A DNA stretch of 64,000 nt from assembly GCA_903921325.1 (NCBI GenBank), contig CAIXPL010000008.1, positions 1-64,000 of the forward strand, written 5' to 3'. This document shows, piece after piece, positions 1-9,035 of this stretch; the first letter of the stretch is position 1, and the number at the start of each line of letters is the position of its first letter. This DNA comes from an uncultured Pseudomonadota bacterium. GTDB lineage: Bacteria > Pseudomonadota > Gammaproteobacteria > Burkholderiales > SG8-39. The notes below the pieces were generated by a model. That model made no database searches and was not told where the DNA came from. It saw only the letters and a program-made list of their open reading frames with translations. The translations under genes and the position numbers were made by a program.

Positions 1-3000
1 GTATCATTCGAGAACGACGCCGAGGCGATGGTGAGGGTGGGCGGGGTGGTGTCGAGTACATACGCGTGGCTGTACACCGCGCCATCGAGGCCGGCAATGT
101 CAGTCACTTTGACTTTCAGCGTGTTGCTACCGGTCAGCGTGACGCCCGACAGGCTCCAGGCCGTCGAGCCTGCGGTCGCGGTGGCAGCGGTCCAGGTGGC
201 ACCGTTATCCAGCGACACGTTCACCGTATTGCCCGCGACAAGGCTCGCCGATAGCGTGCCGCTGATGGTCTGTGCCGCCGCGCTGGTGATGAAATCGGTG
301 CTGCTCGCCCCCGTATCGTTCGACAGCGACGCCGAGGCGATGGTGAGGGTCGGTGGCGTCGTATCCAGCACATAGGCCTGGCTGTATACCGCGCCGTCGA
401 GGCCGGCAATGTCGGTGACCTTGACTTTCAGCGTGTTGCTGGCGGTCAGCGTGACGCCCGCCAGACTCCACGCGTTCGACCCTGCGCTGGCAGCGGCTGC
501 GGTCCAGGTGACCCCGTTATCGAGCGACACGTTTACCGTATCACCCGCGACCAGGTTCGCCGAAAGGGTACCACTGACGGTCTGAGCGGCCGTCTTGGTG
601 ATGAAGTCGGTGCTGCTCGCGCCGGTATCGTTTGAGAACGTAGCCGAGGCGATCGTGATCGTCGGGGCGCTGGTGTCGAGCACATACACCTGGCTGTACA
701 CGGGCCCGTCACCCGCGGCGTTACTCACTTTGACGTTCAGGGTATTGCTGCCGGTGAGTGTTACCCCGGCGAGGCTCCAGGCGGTCGAACCCGCGGTTGC
801 ACTCGCAGCCGTCCACGTGGCCCCATTATCGAGCGACACATAGACGGTGTCGCCCGCCAGCAAAGTCGAGGAGAGGGTGCCGCTGATGGTCTGCGCGGTC
901 GCCGTCGTAATGAAGTCCGTGCTGCTGGCGCCAGTGTCATTGGAAAAGGAGGCTGTGGCGTTCGTGATTGTCGGCACCGTGGTGACGACATAGGCCTGGC
1001 TGAAGATGGTGCCGTCGAGTCCCGCGATGTCGGTTACCTTGGCCTTGAGCGTGTTGCTGCTGGCGAGCGTCACGCCCGCCACGCTCCAGGCTGACGACCC
1101 TGCCGTGGCCGTTGCCACCGTCCAGGTCGCCCCATTATCGAACGACACGTTGACAGTATCGCCGCTCACCAGATTCGTCGACAGCGTACCGGTAATTGTT
1201 TGTGCACTCGTCGTATCGGCCAGGCTGGCCGAGGCAATGGTGATATTGGGCGGTGTCTGATCGAGCACATAGGCGTGGCTGAACACCGTGCCATCGTTAC
1301 CGGCCGTGTCGGTCACCTTCACCTTCAGCGTGTCGCTCGTGGTGAGGGTCACGCCCGACAGACTCCAGGTGGCAGACCCCGCCGTAGCCGTTGCTGCGGT
1401 CCACGTCGTACCGTTATCCAGCGACACGTACACCGTGTCGCCCGTCACCAGACTCGATGACAGCGTGCCGCTGATCGTCTGCGCGGCGGTCTTGGTGATG
1501 AAGTCGGTGCTGCTCGACCCCGTGTCGTTCGAAAATGAGGCGGTAGCGATTGTGGTCGCGGGCGCCGTAGTATCCAGTACATAGGCGTGGCTGAACACCG
1601 TGCCATCGTTGCCAGCCGTATCGGTCACCTTCACCTTCAGCGTGTCGCTCGCGGTAAGGGTCACGCCCGACAGACTCCAGGTAGCGGACCCCACCGTTGC
1701 CGTTGCTGCGGTCCACGTCGTACCGTTATCCAGCGACACGTACACCGTGTCGCCCGTCACCAGATTCGATGACAGCGTGCCGCTGATCGTCTGCGCCGCC
1801 GTCTTGGTGATGAAGTCGGTGCTGCTGCTACCGGTGTCGTTTGAAAACGCAGCGCTGGCAATGGTGTTGGTCGGCGCTGTCGTATCCAGTACATAGGCGT
1901 GGCTGAACACCGTGCCATCGTTACCAGCGGCGTCCGTCACTTTGACATCCAGCGTATTGCTACCGGTGAGCGTCACGCCCGAAAGACTCCAGGCGGCAGA
2001 CCCCACCGTTGTCGTCGCTGCGGTCCACGTCGTACCGCCATCCAGCGACACATAAACCGTGTCTCCACTCGCCAGACTCGATGACAGCGTGCCACTGATG
2101 GTCTGCGCGGCGGTCTTGGTGATGAAGTCGGTGCTGCTGCTACCGGTATCGTTTGAAAACGCAGCGCTGGCAATGGTGTTCGTGGGTGCGGTGGTATCCA
2201 GGGTCACGCTGAGCGCGGCGCTACGGCCGCTTAACAGATTGCCTGTGGCAGAGGTGACCTGTGCGTACACATTGTAGGTACCGTCTGCCACGCCGCTCGT
2301 GCTGAGCCCGCTGACAGTCCAGGTGCCGTTACTCACCGTTGCAGTGGCCGTCGGGTCGGTGCCGGCGTCATAGGACGTGTTACCGTTCTTGTCCAGAAAC
2401 ACCCTCACCGTACTGGCCGAATCGCTCGCTGCGCTCGTGCCGCTGAATGTGAGACTGGTGTTCTTGGTGATGTTGTCGGTTTGGGAACTGCCAGAGTCAG
2501 ACGCGCTCGCCAGATCAGGGGTCCCCGGCGTGCTGGGCGTGGTATCGACTGTAATGGTTCGGGTGGCCGTGCCCCCGTTACCGTCACTGACCTGAATGGT
2601 GAATGAGTCAGGGCCCGCGTAGCCCGCCGTGGGCGTATAGGTAAGCGTGCCGCCCGGGGTAATGTCGGTAGAGCCTGATGTGGCCGTTGCACCCGTAATT
2701 GACAGTGTGCCGTGAGAAGGCGCGGACGATTGACTCCAGGTTTCTGTCTGACTGGCGTCGATGTCGTTGACATGCACCAATGAGCTGAAACTGACGGCCC
2801 CACCGTTCTCTGTATCCGAGAACGTCGTTGACGCACCGACGAAGGCGGGCGCGGTGTTCGGTGCAGTGATATTACTCAGCAAAAAATTATCGAATGCCCA
2901 GTCTATGCCGGTAGTGCCGTCCGAGTTCAGGGACGTGCTGCTGATCGTGGCAGACGTGATGCCGGTCAGATTTCCCTGTTGAGCGGCGTTGAGACTGGAA

Positions 3001-4157
3001 AAATTAAAATGCGCAAGGAAGTTCGACCAAGTCAGGTTAACGTCTACTGTCCCCTTATTTGTCACAATGTGCAGATTCGTCTGATTTGCTCCCGCAACAT
3101 CCACGAGATCAAACGAAGTCAGGGTAAACGTTTTGGAACCCGCCACAGTGACGTTGAGGGAATGGAGATAATCGTTTCCAGGTTGATCGTTAATTGGCGT
3201 GATTATCTTGTTGCTGCCAGTTGGCCCGATAACGACGGTATTGAATTCCTGGGTTTCCGTGGAGAGAGCCAGACCCAGGCGCGTGCCGTAAAAAGCGGCC
3301 GAGGTCCCGACAAAATTGGCCGTATTGCCGTCACTAAGCGCTTCGGTCACTGTCAGACTTAGAACGGACGGAGACGCTACCGCTTGATCGAACGTGTCTG
3401 CCGTAACCGTTCCGGTATCAAAACCAAACGTGTCAATGGTAAGCAGATCCGGATACGCTGCCATGGCTGCAGCGGTCAATGGGGCAACGACGTTGCTCGT
3501 CCCACCCGCCTGATATTCCAGCACCCAGTCACCGCCCTGGCCTGCTGCACCCGTACTGGTGGTCGACGCCGCGACGATCGCGCCGGTATCGCTCGCCAGA
3601 TCGTTGATGAATTGCTGGCCGTCGGCACCCGAGGCGACGTCACAACCGTAAATAGCCAGCGTGCCGCCCGCGTTCAGCGCGTGTCCCAACTCGGCCAACT
3701 CGGCCTGGACGACCGGGGTAGACAGTGAGCCGTCCTGCAGGTTGTCACTACCGAGATACAGTGTCGCTTCGTTGCCATGGCTGAGCACATAGATCGCGTC
3801 ATAGCCTCCATTGCTCTGCGCCCATTTGGCGATTTGCGCCAGGCCGCTCTTGCTGCCGTCGATTTCCTCGATTTCGATGCCGGGCTTGATACCGGCCTCC
3901 AGAATCTTGTAATCGGCCACCGACGTATCAATAAAGACGACTTCCTTCCTGCCGCCGTCCTGACTGGGATCAACCGCCCGCACCTGAACCGGGGCGGGGG
4001 CGTCGGGGATCAGCGCCTTTGCCGCCGCATCAGGCGCGGCATGGGCGGTGGCAACCGCTGCTCCATCGAACATGATGCGCTGCTCGAGCGCCTGCAGCAT
4101 CCCAATGAAAGGGCGACGGCGTGGCTGCAGGAGCGGAATCGGGGTGCTGCGCGTCAT
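1..4157 (-). CDS. Giant LEPR/DUF4347 surface protein with Ig-like repeats (C-terminus outside window)
   Basis: The minus strand is open from an ATG at 4157 (preceded by GAGGAG at good spacing) to the window edge, so at least 1385 residues are encoded. The ORF track misses it because no stop lies in the window. Order of parts: an N-terminal LEPR-like motif (LEQRIMFDGAA, residues 25-35), a DUF4347 domain (about residues 65-235, with LSHGNEATL and IYGCDVASGADG), a 190-residue stretch I cannot assign, a cadherin/Ig-like domain (FTIQVSDGNGGTATRTI), a second Ig-like domain, then seven or more near-identical Ig-like repeats of about 104 residues (DTTAPTNTIASAAFSNDTG). This architecture is known from very large secreted or surface adhesins of Proteobacteria, often type I secretion substrates. 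The secretion signal would be at the unseen C-terminus. Adhesion is inferred from architecture only. Confidence 0.85.
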   Translation of the reverse strand, partial: MTRSTPIPLLQPRRRPFIGMLQALEQRIMFDGAAVATAHAAPDAAAKALIPDAPAPVQVRAVDPSQDGGRKEVVFIDTSVADYKILEAGIKPGIEIEEIDGSKSGLAQIAKWAQSNGGYDAIYVLSHGNEATLYLGSDNLQDGSLSTPVVQAELAELGHALNAGGTLAIYGCDVASGADGQQFINDLASDTGAIVAASTTSTGAAGQGGDWVLEYQAGGTSNVVAPLTAAAMAAYPDLLTIDTFGFDTGTVTADTFDQAVASPSVLSLTVTEALSDGNTANFVGTSAAFYGTRLGLALSTETQEFNTVVIGPTGSNKIITPINDQPGNDYLHSLNVTVAGSKTFTLTSFDLVDVAGANQTNLHIVTNKGTVDVNLTWSNFLAHFNFSSLNAAQQGNLTGITSATISSTSLNSDGTTGIDWAFDNFLLSNITAPNTAPAFVGASTTFSDTENGGAVSFSSLVHVNDIDASQTETWSQSSAPSHGTLSITGATATSGSTDITPGGTLTYTPTAGYAGPDSFTIQVSDGNGGTATRTITVDTTPSTPGTPDLASASDSGSSQTDNITKNTSLTFSGTSAASDSASTVRVFLDKNGNTSYDAGTDPTATATVSNGTWTVSGLSTSGVADGTYNVYAQVTSATGNLLSGRSAALSVTLDTTAPTNTIASAAFSNDTGSSSTDFITKTAAQTISGTLSSSLASGDTVYVSLDGGTTWTAATTTVGSAAWSLSGVTLTGSNTLDVKVTDAAGNDGTVFSHAYVLDTTAPTNTIASAAFSNDTGSSSTDFITKTAAQTISGTLSSNLVTGDTVYVSLDNGTTWTAATATVGSATWSLSGVTLTASDTLKVKVTDTAGNDGTVFSHAYVLDTTAPATTIATASFSNDTGSSSTDFITKTAAQTISGTLSSSLVTGDTVYVSLDNGTTWTAATATAGSATWSLSGVTLTTSDTLKVKVTDTAGNDGTVFSHAYVLDQTPPNITIASASLADTTSAQTITGTLSTNLVSGDTVNVSFDNGATWTVATATAGSSAWSVAGVTLASSNTLKAKVTDIAGLDGTIFSQAYVVTTVPTITNATASFSNDTGASSTDFITTATAQTISGTLSSTLLAGDTVYVSLDNGATWTAASATAGSTAWSLAGVTLTGSNTLNVKVSNAAGDGPVYSQVYVLDTSAPTITIASATFSNDTGASSTDFITKTAAQTVSGTLSANLVAGDTVNVSLDNGVTWTAAAASAGSNAWSLAGVTLTASNTLKVKVTDIAGLDGAVYSQAYVLDTTPPTLTIASASLSNDTGASSTDFITSAAAQTISGTLSASLVAGNTVNVSLDNGATWTAATATAGSTAWSLSGVTLTGSNTLKVKVTDIAGLDGAVYSHAYVLDTTPPTLTIASASFSND
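60..2204 (-). repeat. Tandem Ig-like domain repeats, about 312 bp per unit
   Basis: Seven consecutive units can be aligned on the recurring ataggcgtggctg-type junction. Boundaries fall at 60, 372, 684, 990, 1269, 1581, 1893 and 2205, giving unit lengths of 312, 312, 306, 279, 312, 312 and 312 bp, all multiples of three. The array continues beyond the window start. The units beginning at 1269 and 1581 differ at only a modest number of bases, which suggests recent duplication or gene conversion. The 279-bp unit lacks 33 bp around 1210, where other units read ggtgatgaagtcggtgctgc. Confidence 0.9.
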
Positions 4158-4306
4158 TGCCGAATCTCCTCAAACGACGTCGAATCATAGGTCCATTTGC
4201 TTGATCCCATTATAACTGGACAAGCCTTACACCCGCCCCCAAGCGCCAGGACAGATGCGGGTGCGCGATCCGTTACCAAGGTCCGGGGGGCCGTTGCGAA
4301 CGACGG

Positions 4307-5257
4307 TTACTTGAACTTGTTAACATGCTCGGTGACCCTTCGATCCAAGTCGGTTTGCCATTCTTTTGGCATGACGGCATGGACTGCGCTCAATATCTCG
4401 TCGGCACGGCGAATCTGTTCTGCATCGGCCAACCGTGCCCTGGCGGCGCTTGCCCACAGGTACACTTTTGCAAGGTATTCGGGGGCCAGCGCGCCGGTCT
4501 TGGCATCGACCGGCAGATTACCATACAGGATGGCTGCAGGCAGATAGGCCGGCAGATAGCCCTCGGAGGCCGCCTGCTCCATGATAGGCAGAGCCTGTCG
4601 CGGGTCTGGCGCACCGCCTTTGCCCTCAGCGAGCATGACCGCGTACTCATAACGTGCCTCATTCACGCCCCGCTCAGCGGCCATGCCATACCACTGGCGC
4701 GCCACCGCCAGATTGGGCGCCACATTGGGGTCCGCGCTGAAATAGCGCGCCATTTGCGCCATGGCGGGCGGAGAATTATCCATCGCCACTTTGGCGCACA
4801 GGTCCAAGCCCCGGGGCACGTCCTGGGGCACGCCGTCCCCACGGATCAACATGTCCGCAGCAACACAGTGCGACATACGATGAGGCCCGGCGCCGGCGAT
4901 CAGATACAGCGCCAGTGCCGCAGCCGGGTCTGGAGCCCCCAGTATCCCCTTGCGCAAACAGTCGGCATAAGCATGCTGCCCCCCGGGGATCTTGCGAGCG
5001 GCGGACTTCTGATACCAGCGGCACGCTTGCCTCGCGTCAGGCGCCTCGCCCCAGCCTAGGGCAGCCATGTTCCCCAGGTAAAACTGGGCCAGCCCCGAGG
5101 TGTCCGCGTACGGTTCCAGAATGCTGCGGGCAAGCGCGAAATCGCCCGCCGCCATCGCCACCTCGATACGGGGCAGATCGATGTCCTCGGGCGACTTGCT
5201 TGCGCTCCAGGCGACAGACGTTTGCGCTAAAAGCGCCAGGACAAGTAGCAATCGCAT
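4307..5257 (-). CDS. Secreted Sel1-repeat (TPR-like) protein
   Basis: A 316-residue protein with an N-terminal signal peptide (MRLLLVLALLAQTSVAWSAS) followed by Sel1-like helical repeats, seen as ACRWYQKSAA, ARQWYGMAAERG and AYADCLRKG with the usual A/G spacing. Sel1 repeats mediate protein-protein contacts, and exported versions often act in envelope processes. It lies between the giant surface protein and the tail-collar protein, all on the minus strand, so a shared role at the cell surface is possible but unproven. The ATG at 5257 is used because the signal peptide begins directly there; no strong ribosome binding site is visible. Confidence 0.8.
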   Translation of the reverse strand: MRLLLVLALLAQTSVAWSASKSPEDIDLPRIEVAMAAGDFALARSILEPYADTSGLAQFYLGNMAALGWGEAPDARQACRWYQKSAARKIPGGQHAYADCLRKGILGAPDPAAALALYLIAGAGPHRMSHCVAADMLIRGDGVPQDVPRGLDLCAKVAMDNSPPAMAQMARYFSADPNVAPNLAVARQWYGMAAERGVNEARYEYAVMLAEGKGGAPDPRQALPIMEQAASEGYLPAYLPAAILYGNLPVDAKTGALAPEYLAKVYLWASAARARLADAEQIRRADEILSAVHAVMPKEWQTDLDRRVTEHVNKFK

Positions 5258-5304
5258 GGAACTCGCCGCGACAGAACGAAGCCGACATGTCGCTTGATCT
5301 GACC

Positions 5305-6117
5305 TTATTGAGATGAGGGATAAAGGCCGGTAACCGCAATGAAATACGTCAGTGTGATGTAGGGGGGCATGATGGAGAACGGCTGGCCACTCCCGGTATA
5401 TCCAGTCGGCGTGTTGACGGAAAACGAACCCGTTCCAGTGAGCGTGACCGGCACGGTCCCTGCGGTATTGCCGCTGACCGTACCTGATATCGTACCGGCG
5501 GCGAGCGCAACGCTCGGCGTTAACGATGCTGAGTAGAACTTGGTACTGCCAGTCGGCGCACCCAGGGCTGCGCCAGCTACGGGCGCTTCAGTGCCGCCAT
5601 TGGTTGTTACATTCATCGTCAGGCCGCTGCCACTACCCGAGAAAGTTCCCGAAGACAGATTGGCCGTGGCGGTGACGCCGGCGAGGCTCACGCCGACGCC
5701 ATTGAGCACCATCGGATGGGTATGCTGGGGCAGGTCGCCTACGTTCAGCGTGACCTGTGATGCGCCACCGGTGAGACCGTTGCCATTACCCTGCCCAGTG
5801 CTGGTGGCCCCAAGTATCACCCGACCGCGCGTATCGGGCACCTTGAAATTCACATTGGCCGTGCCACCGTAAGTAGTGCCAATCAGGGAATACAGCGCCT
5901 GATTCGCGGAAACGTTGATCGTCTGTCCATTCGCAGGAACGTAGATGTTACTGATGCCCGGCGCAAATTGACCTCCTGACAAAGCGGAGATACACAAAGT
6001 GCCAATGTAAGGTTCAGACGAGCAGGCCTGGGAGATACCGGGAACACCCGCGAGCAGGGCCAGGGCACCCACTCTGATGAGGAACAAAGCATGGTGTACC
6101 TGCGACTTGCTGATCAT
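5305..6117 (-). CDS. Secreted phage tail collar (microcystin-dependent-type) domain protein
   Basis: A 270-residue protein. After a signal peptide (hydrophobic LIRVGALALLAGVPGISQA) it has a tail-collar fold signature: IYVPANGQTINVSANQALYS, then LIGTTYGG and the PDTRGRVILG motif, followed by LPQHTHPM. Such proteins are widespread in bacterial genomes outside prophages, sometimes annotated as microcystin-dependent proteins, with unknown function. The middle is rich in Gly, Ser and Thr, and the C-terminus (PPYITLTYFIAVTG) matches the typical family ending. No other phage genes are nearby, so it is not part of a prophage. Cysteines in the mature N-terminus (CSSEPYIGTLCI) could form a disulfide after export. 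Confidence 0.8.
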   Translation of the reverse strand: MISKSQVHHALFLIRVGALALLAGVPGISQACSSEPYIGTLCISALSGGQFAPGISNIYVPANGQTINVSANQALYSLIGTTYGGTANVNFKVPDTRGRVILGATSTGQGNGNGLTGGASQVTLNVGDLPQHTHPMVLNGVGVSLAGVTATANLSSGTFSGSGSGLTMNVTTNGGTEAPVAGAALGAPTGSTKFYSASLTPSVALAAGTISGTVSGNTAGTVPVTLTGTGSFSVNTPTGYTGSGQPFSIMPPYITLTYFIAVTGLYPSSQ

Positions 6118-6236
6118 CTCGGCGTCTCCCGGTCGAAATACAAGGTGTTCAATTAACCCATAGGTCGATTATAGGTTAGCAACAATGACGGCAATTGATC
6201 TCGTTGAAAGATTTTGTGGCCGGCGGCCCGCCCATG

Positions 6237-7709
6237 CTAGATCAGAACGACGTCAAACTGCTCCTGCGTATAGCTCGTCTCGACCATCATTGACACCGGT
6301 TTACCGATGAAATCCTCCAGCATGGCGAGTGACTGCGACTCTTCTTCGAGAAACAGATCAACCACCGACTGCGCCGCCAGGATGCGGAATTCGCGCGGAT
6401 TGAACTGCCGCGCCTCGCGGGTGACCGCGCGCAGAATCTGATAGCAAATGGTGCGCGCAGTCTTCAATTCGCCGCGCCCGCCGCAGGTCGCGCAGGGCTC
6501 GCACAGCACATGCGCAAGACTCTCGCGGGTGCGCTTGCGGGTCATTTCGACCAGACCCAGTTGCGTGAAACCATTCACCGTCATGCGCGTATGGTCGCGT
6601 GCAAGTGCCTTCTTCAGTTCAGCCAGCACGGCAGCCTGATGGTCCTGATTGTCCATGTCGATAAAGTCGAGCACGATGATGCCGCCCAGATTGCGCAGGC
6701 GCAGTTGCCGTGCAATCGCCTGCGCCGCTTCCAGATTGGTTTTGAAGATCGTGTCATCAAAACTGCGCACCCCGACATATCCGCCCGTGTTCACATCCAC
6801 GGTGGTCATCGCCTCGGTCTGATCGATGATCAGATAGCCACCCGATTTCAGGTCCACGCGGCGCGCGAGCGCGCGCTCGATTTCTTCATCGATCTGGTAC
6901 AGATCAAACAGCGGCCGCTCACCGCTGTAATGCTCGATGCGCGCGAGGACCGCGTCGGTGTAGTCCTTGGCAAAGGCCTGCAGCCGGGCAAAGTTCTCGC
7001 GCGAATCAATGATGATGCGGCCGGTGTTCTCATTGGCAATGTCACGCAGCACCCGCTGAGCAAGCGACAAGTCCAGGTGCAAGAGGCTGGGAACCGCCGC
7101 GCTCGTCGCTCGTTGGCGAATGTCCTCCCACAGGCGGCGCAGATAGGCCACATCGCGGCGCAATTCATCATCGGTCGCGGTTTCGGCGACCGTGCGCACG
7201 ATGTAGCCACCAGCGCTTTCGCTCGGAAGGATCGCCTGAAGGCGTTCGCGCAGCGCGCGCCGGCCCTCTTCATCGCCAATGCGCTGCGAGATGCCGATAT
7301 GCGTTTCCTGCGGCAGATACACCAGCAGCCGCCCGGCGATGCTTACCTGAGTCGATAGCCGCGCGCCCTTGGTGCCCATCGGATCTTTGATGACCTGAAC
7401 CAGCAGGGGCTGACCTTCATTGAGGATTTTCTCGATAGGCCTAACGACGGCGGCCTGCTCGCCCACCGCGGCGGCATGGCGATGCTCAAAAATGTCGGCA
7501 ACATGCAGGAACGCCGAACGCTCAAGGCCCACATCCACAAAGGCCGATTGCATGCCCGGGAGCACGCGGATCACCTTGCCCATGTAAATATTGCCAACCA
7601 GACCACGCCCGGCGGCGCGCTCGATATGCAACTCCTGCACCACGCCCGCCTCGATCACCGCAACTCGCGTCTCCTGCGGCGTCCAGTTGATCAGGATGTC
7701 TTCGTTCAC
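6237..7709 (-). CDS. rng: Ribonuclease G
   Basis: RNase E/G family endoribonuclease of about 490 residues, acting in 16S rRNA 5' maturation and mRNA turnover. The N-terminal S1 domain is visible (GLVGNIYMGKVIRVLPGMQSAF), followed by the metal-binding catalytic segment VLDFIDMDNQDH and the zinc-link cysteines CEPCATCGGRG. The track starts at 7745, but the family begins with NEDILINWTPQETRVAV. That matches a GTG at 7709, which has GGAG seven bases upstream; this start gives the normal family length. It is the last gene of nadD-rsfS-rlmH-maf-rng, 129 bp after maf. Confidence 0.95.
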   Translation of the reverse strand: MNEDILINWTPQETRVAVIEAGVVQELHIERAAGRGLVGNIYMGKVIRVLPGMQSAFVDVGLERSAFLHVADIFEHRHAAAVGEQAAVVRPIEKILNEGQPLLVQVIKDPMGTKGARLSTQVSIAGRLLVYLPQETHIGISQRIGDEEGRRALRERLQAILPSESAGGYIVRTVAETATDDELRRDVAYLRRLWEDIRQRATSAAVPSLLHLDLSLAQRVLRDIANENTGRIIIDSRENFARLQAFAKDYTDAVLARIEHYSGERPLFDLYQIDEEIERALARRVDLKSGGYLIIDQTEAMTTVDVNTGGYVGVRSFDDTIFKTNLEAAQAIARQLRLRNLGGIIVLDFIDMDNQDHQAAVLAELKKALARDHTRMTVNGFTQLGLVEMTRKRTRESLAHVLCEPCATCGGRGELKTARTICYQILRAVTREARQFNPREFRILAAQSVVDLFLEEESQSLAMLEDFIGKPVSMMVETSYTQEQFDVVLI

Positions 7710-7838
7710 CAGCAGTCTCCAATAACCGTCAGTCTGCGCAAGCAAGACATGTTTTGACCAATGCGCCTATTCATCAGAGCAATGCATTTGTACAAGAGTA
7801 ACTTATCCCTGCTGACCATCCGGCCTGCCGGGCGCGCG

Positions 7839-8444
7839 CTACCGCGCGATGGTCGCCACCGACTGCCCAGCAAGTAACGCGAGCGTCTGCGCCAGCGGCA
7901 AGCCCATGATGCCGGAGAAACTTCCCTCGATGCGCTCGATAAAGGCCTGAGCAGCGCCTTGCACCGCATAGCCACCCGCTTTGTCCATCGGCTCACCACT
8001 GGCCACATACGCGTCGATACGGCCTTGCTCCAGCGGCGCAAACCAGACTGTGCTCTGCGATACCCAGGTGCGCAGCCCTTGCTCGGGGTCGGCGCTTTCA
8101 GCCACTGCCACCGCTGTGAGCACCTGATGCGCGGCACCCGAGAGCCGTTGCAACATTGCAATGGCATCGGCGCGGTCAACCGGTTTGCCGAGAATATCGC
8201 CGGCGATGGTCACGGTGGTGTCTGCAGCAAGCACCGGCCGCCAATGGGGCAGCAGACTCGCCGCCTGCGCACCGGCTCGTGCCTTTCCGCAGGCCATGCG
8301 TAACACATAGGCATGCGGGTCTTCGGCAGTGAGTGGCGTCTCATCAATGGCTATCGGCAGCAACTCGAAGCGAACCCCCGCAAGGGCAAGCAATTCACGG
8401 CGCCGCGGACTTTGCGAGGCAAGATAGATCGCTGGCAGGTTCAT
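7839..8444 (-). CDS. maf: Maf-family nucleoside triphosphate pyrophosphatase
   Basis: A 201-residue Maf/Ham1-fold enzyme that hydrolyses non-canonical or excess nucleoside triphosphates to monophosphates. It carries the family signature LASQSPRRRELL at residues 8-19, the ADTTV motif, and GKPVDRADAIAMLQRLSG. The pattern is closest to the dTTP/UTP-specific YhdE subgroup, but substrate assignment from the motif alone is uncertain. It sits between rlmH and rng in the usual Burkholderiales order. Confidence 0.93.
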   Translation of the reverse strand: MNLPAIYLASQSPRRRELLALAGVRFELLPIAIDETPLTAEDPHAYVLRMACGKARAGAQAASLLPHWRPVLAADTTVTIAGDILGKPVDRADAIAMLQRLSGAAHQVLTAVAVAESADPEQGLRTWVSQSTVWFAPLEQGRIDAYVASGEPMDKAGGYAVQGAAQAFIERIEGSFSGIMGLPLAQTLALLAGQSVATIAR

Positions 8445-8548
8445 CTAGGTGAGGCCGGATTGATCGGTGTCGGAATTGCTTGGACAAAGACAGAATGATC
8501 GGTCACTGGGTCCCATGCGCGAGACCCGTCAGGTCACGCCATAGTCCG

Positions 8549-9019
8549 TTATTCGCGATGATACGGATGGTTATCGAGTATGGACCGGGCGCGATAGAGC
8601 TGCTCGACCAGAACCACTCGCGCCAGTGCGTGCGGCAAGGTGAGTGCTGACAATTGCAAGGTGAACTCGGCGCGCGCCTTCACGCTCTGGGCAAGTCCAT
8701 CAGGCCCGCCGATGATGAATGCCACGTCACGGCCATCGGCCCGCCAGCTCTGCAACCCTTGTGCGAGCCGTGCCGTGGTCCAGGCACTGCCGTGCTCATC
8801 GAGCACGATGCGCCGTATCCCCGGGCTCAACTGCGCTTCGATGCGCTGGGCCTCGGCCTGCATCATCTGCACCGGCGTGCGCCCACCGCGACGCGGTTCG
8901 GCGGGAAGCTCGACGATGTCAAGGGGCAGGCCGCGCCCCAGACGTTTGAGGTATTCATTCAGGCCCGCCTGCGCCCAGCCGGGCAGACGTTGCCCGATGG
9001 CGATGACCCGCACACGCAC
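8549..9019 (-). CDS. rlmH: 23S rRNA (pseudouridine1915-N3)-methyltransferase
   Basis: SPOUT-family methyltransferase that modifies pseudouridine 1915 in helix 69 of 23S rRNA. Conserved blocks are visible: IGGPDGL (the knotted SAM site), LSALTLPHALARV, EQLYRA and the C-terminal NHPYHRE. The track ORF (8549-9325) is over-extended into rsfS. Alignment with the family start (MKLQLVAVG versus VRVRVIAIG) places the start at the GTG at 9019, giving 156 residues against 155 in E. coli. This leaves 16 bp after rsfS, with an AGG upstream as a weak ribosome binding site. Confidence 0.94.
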   Translation of the reverse strand: MRVRVIAIGQRLPGWAQAGLNEYLKRLGRGLPLDIVELPAEPRRGGRTPVQMMQAEAQRIEAQLSPGIRRIVLDEHGSAWTTARLAQGLQSWRADGRDVAFIIGGPDGLAQSVKARAEFTLQLSALTLPHALARVVLVEQLYRARSILDNHPYHRE

Positions 9020-9035
9020 CGGATCGACCTGCTGC

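Noticed and set aside
28-2277. Series of similar plus-strand ORFs with spacing near 312 bp
   Set aside because: They are shadows of the Ig-like repeats of the minus-strand giant protein; the regular spacing reflects that array, not a CRISPR or a gene family.
5305-6117. Tail-collar-domain protein as a sign of a prophage
   Set aside because: No capsid, terminase, integrase or lysis genes are nearby, and the protein has its own signal peptide.
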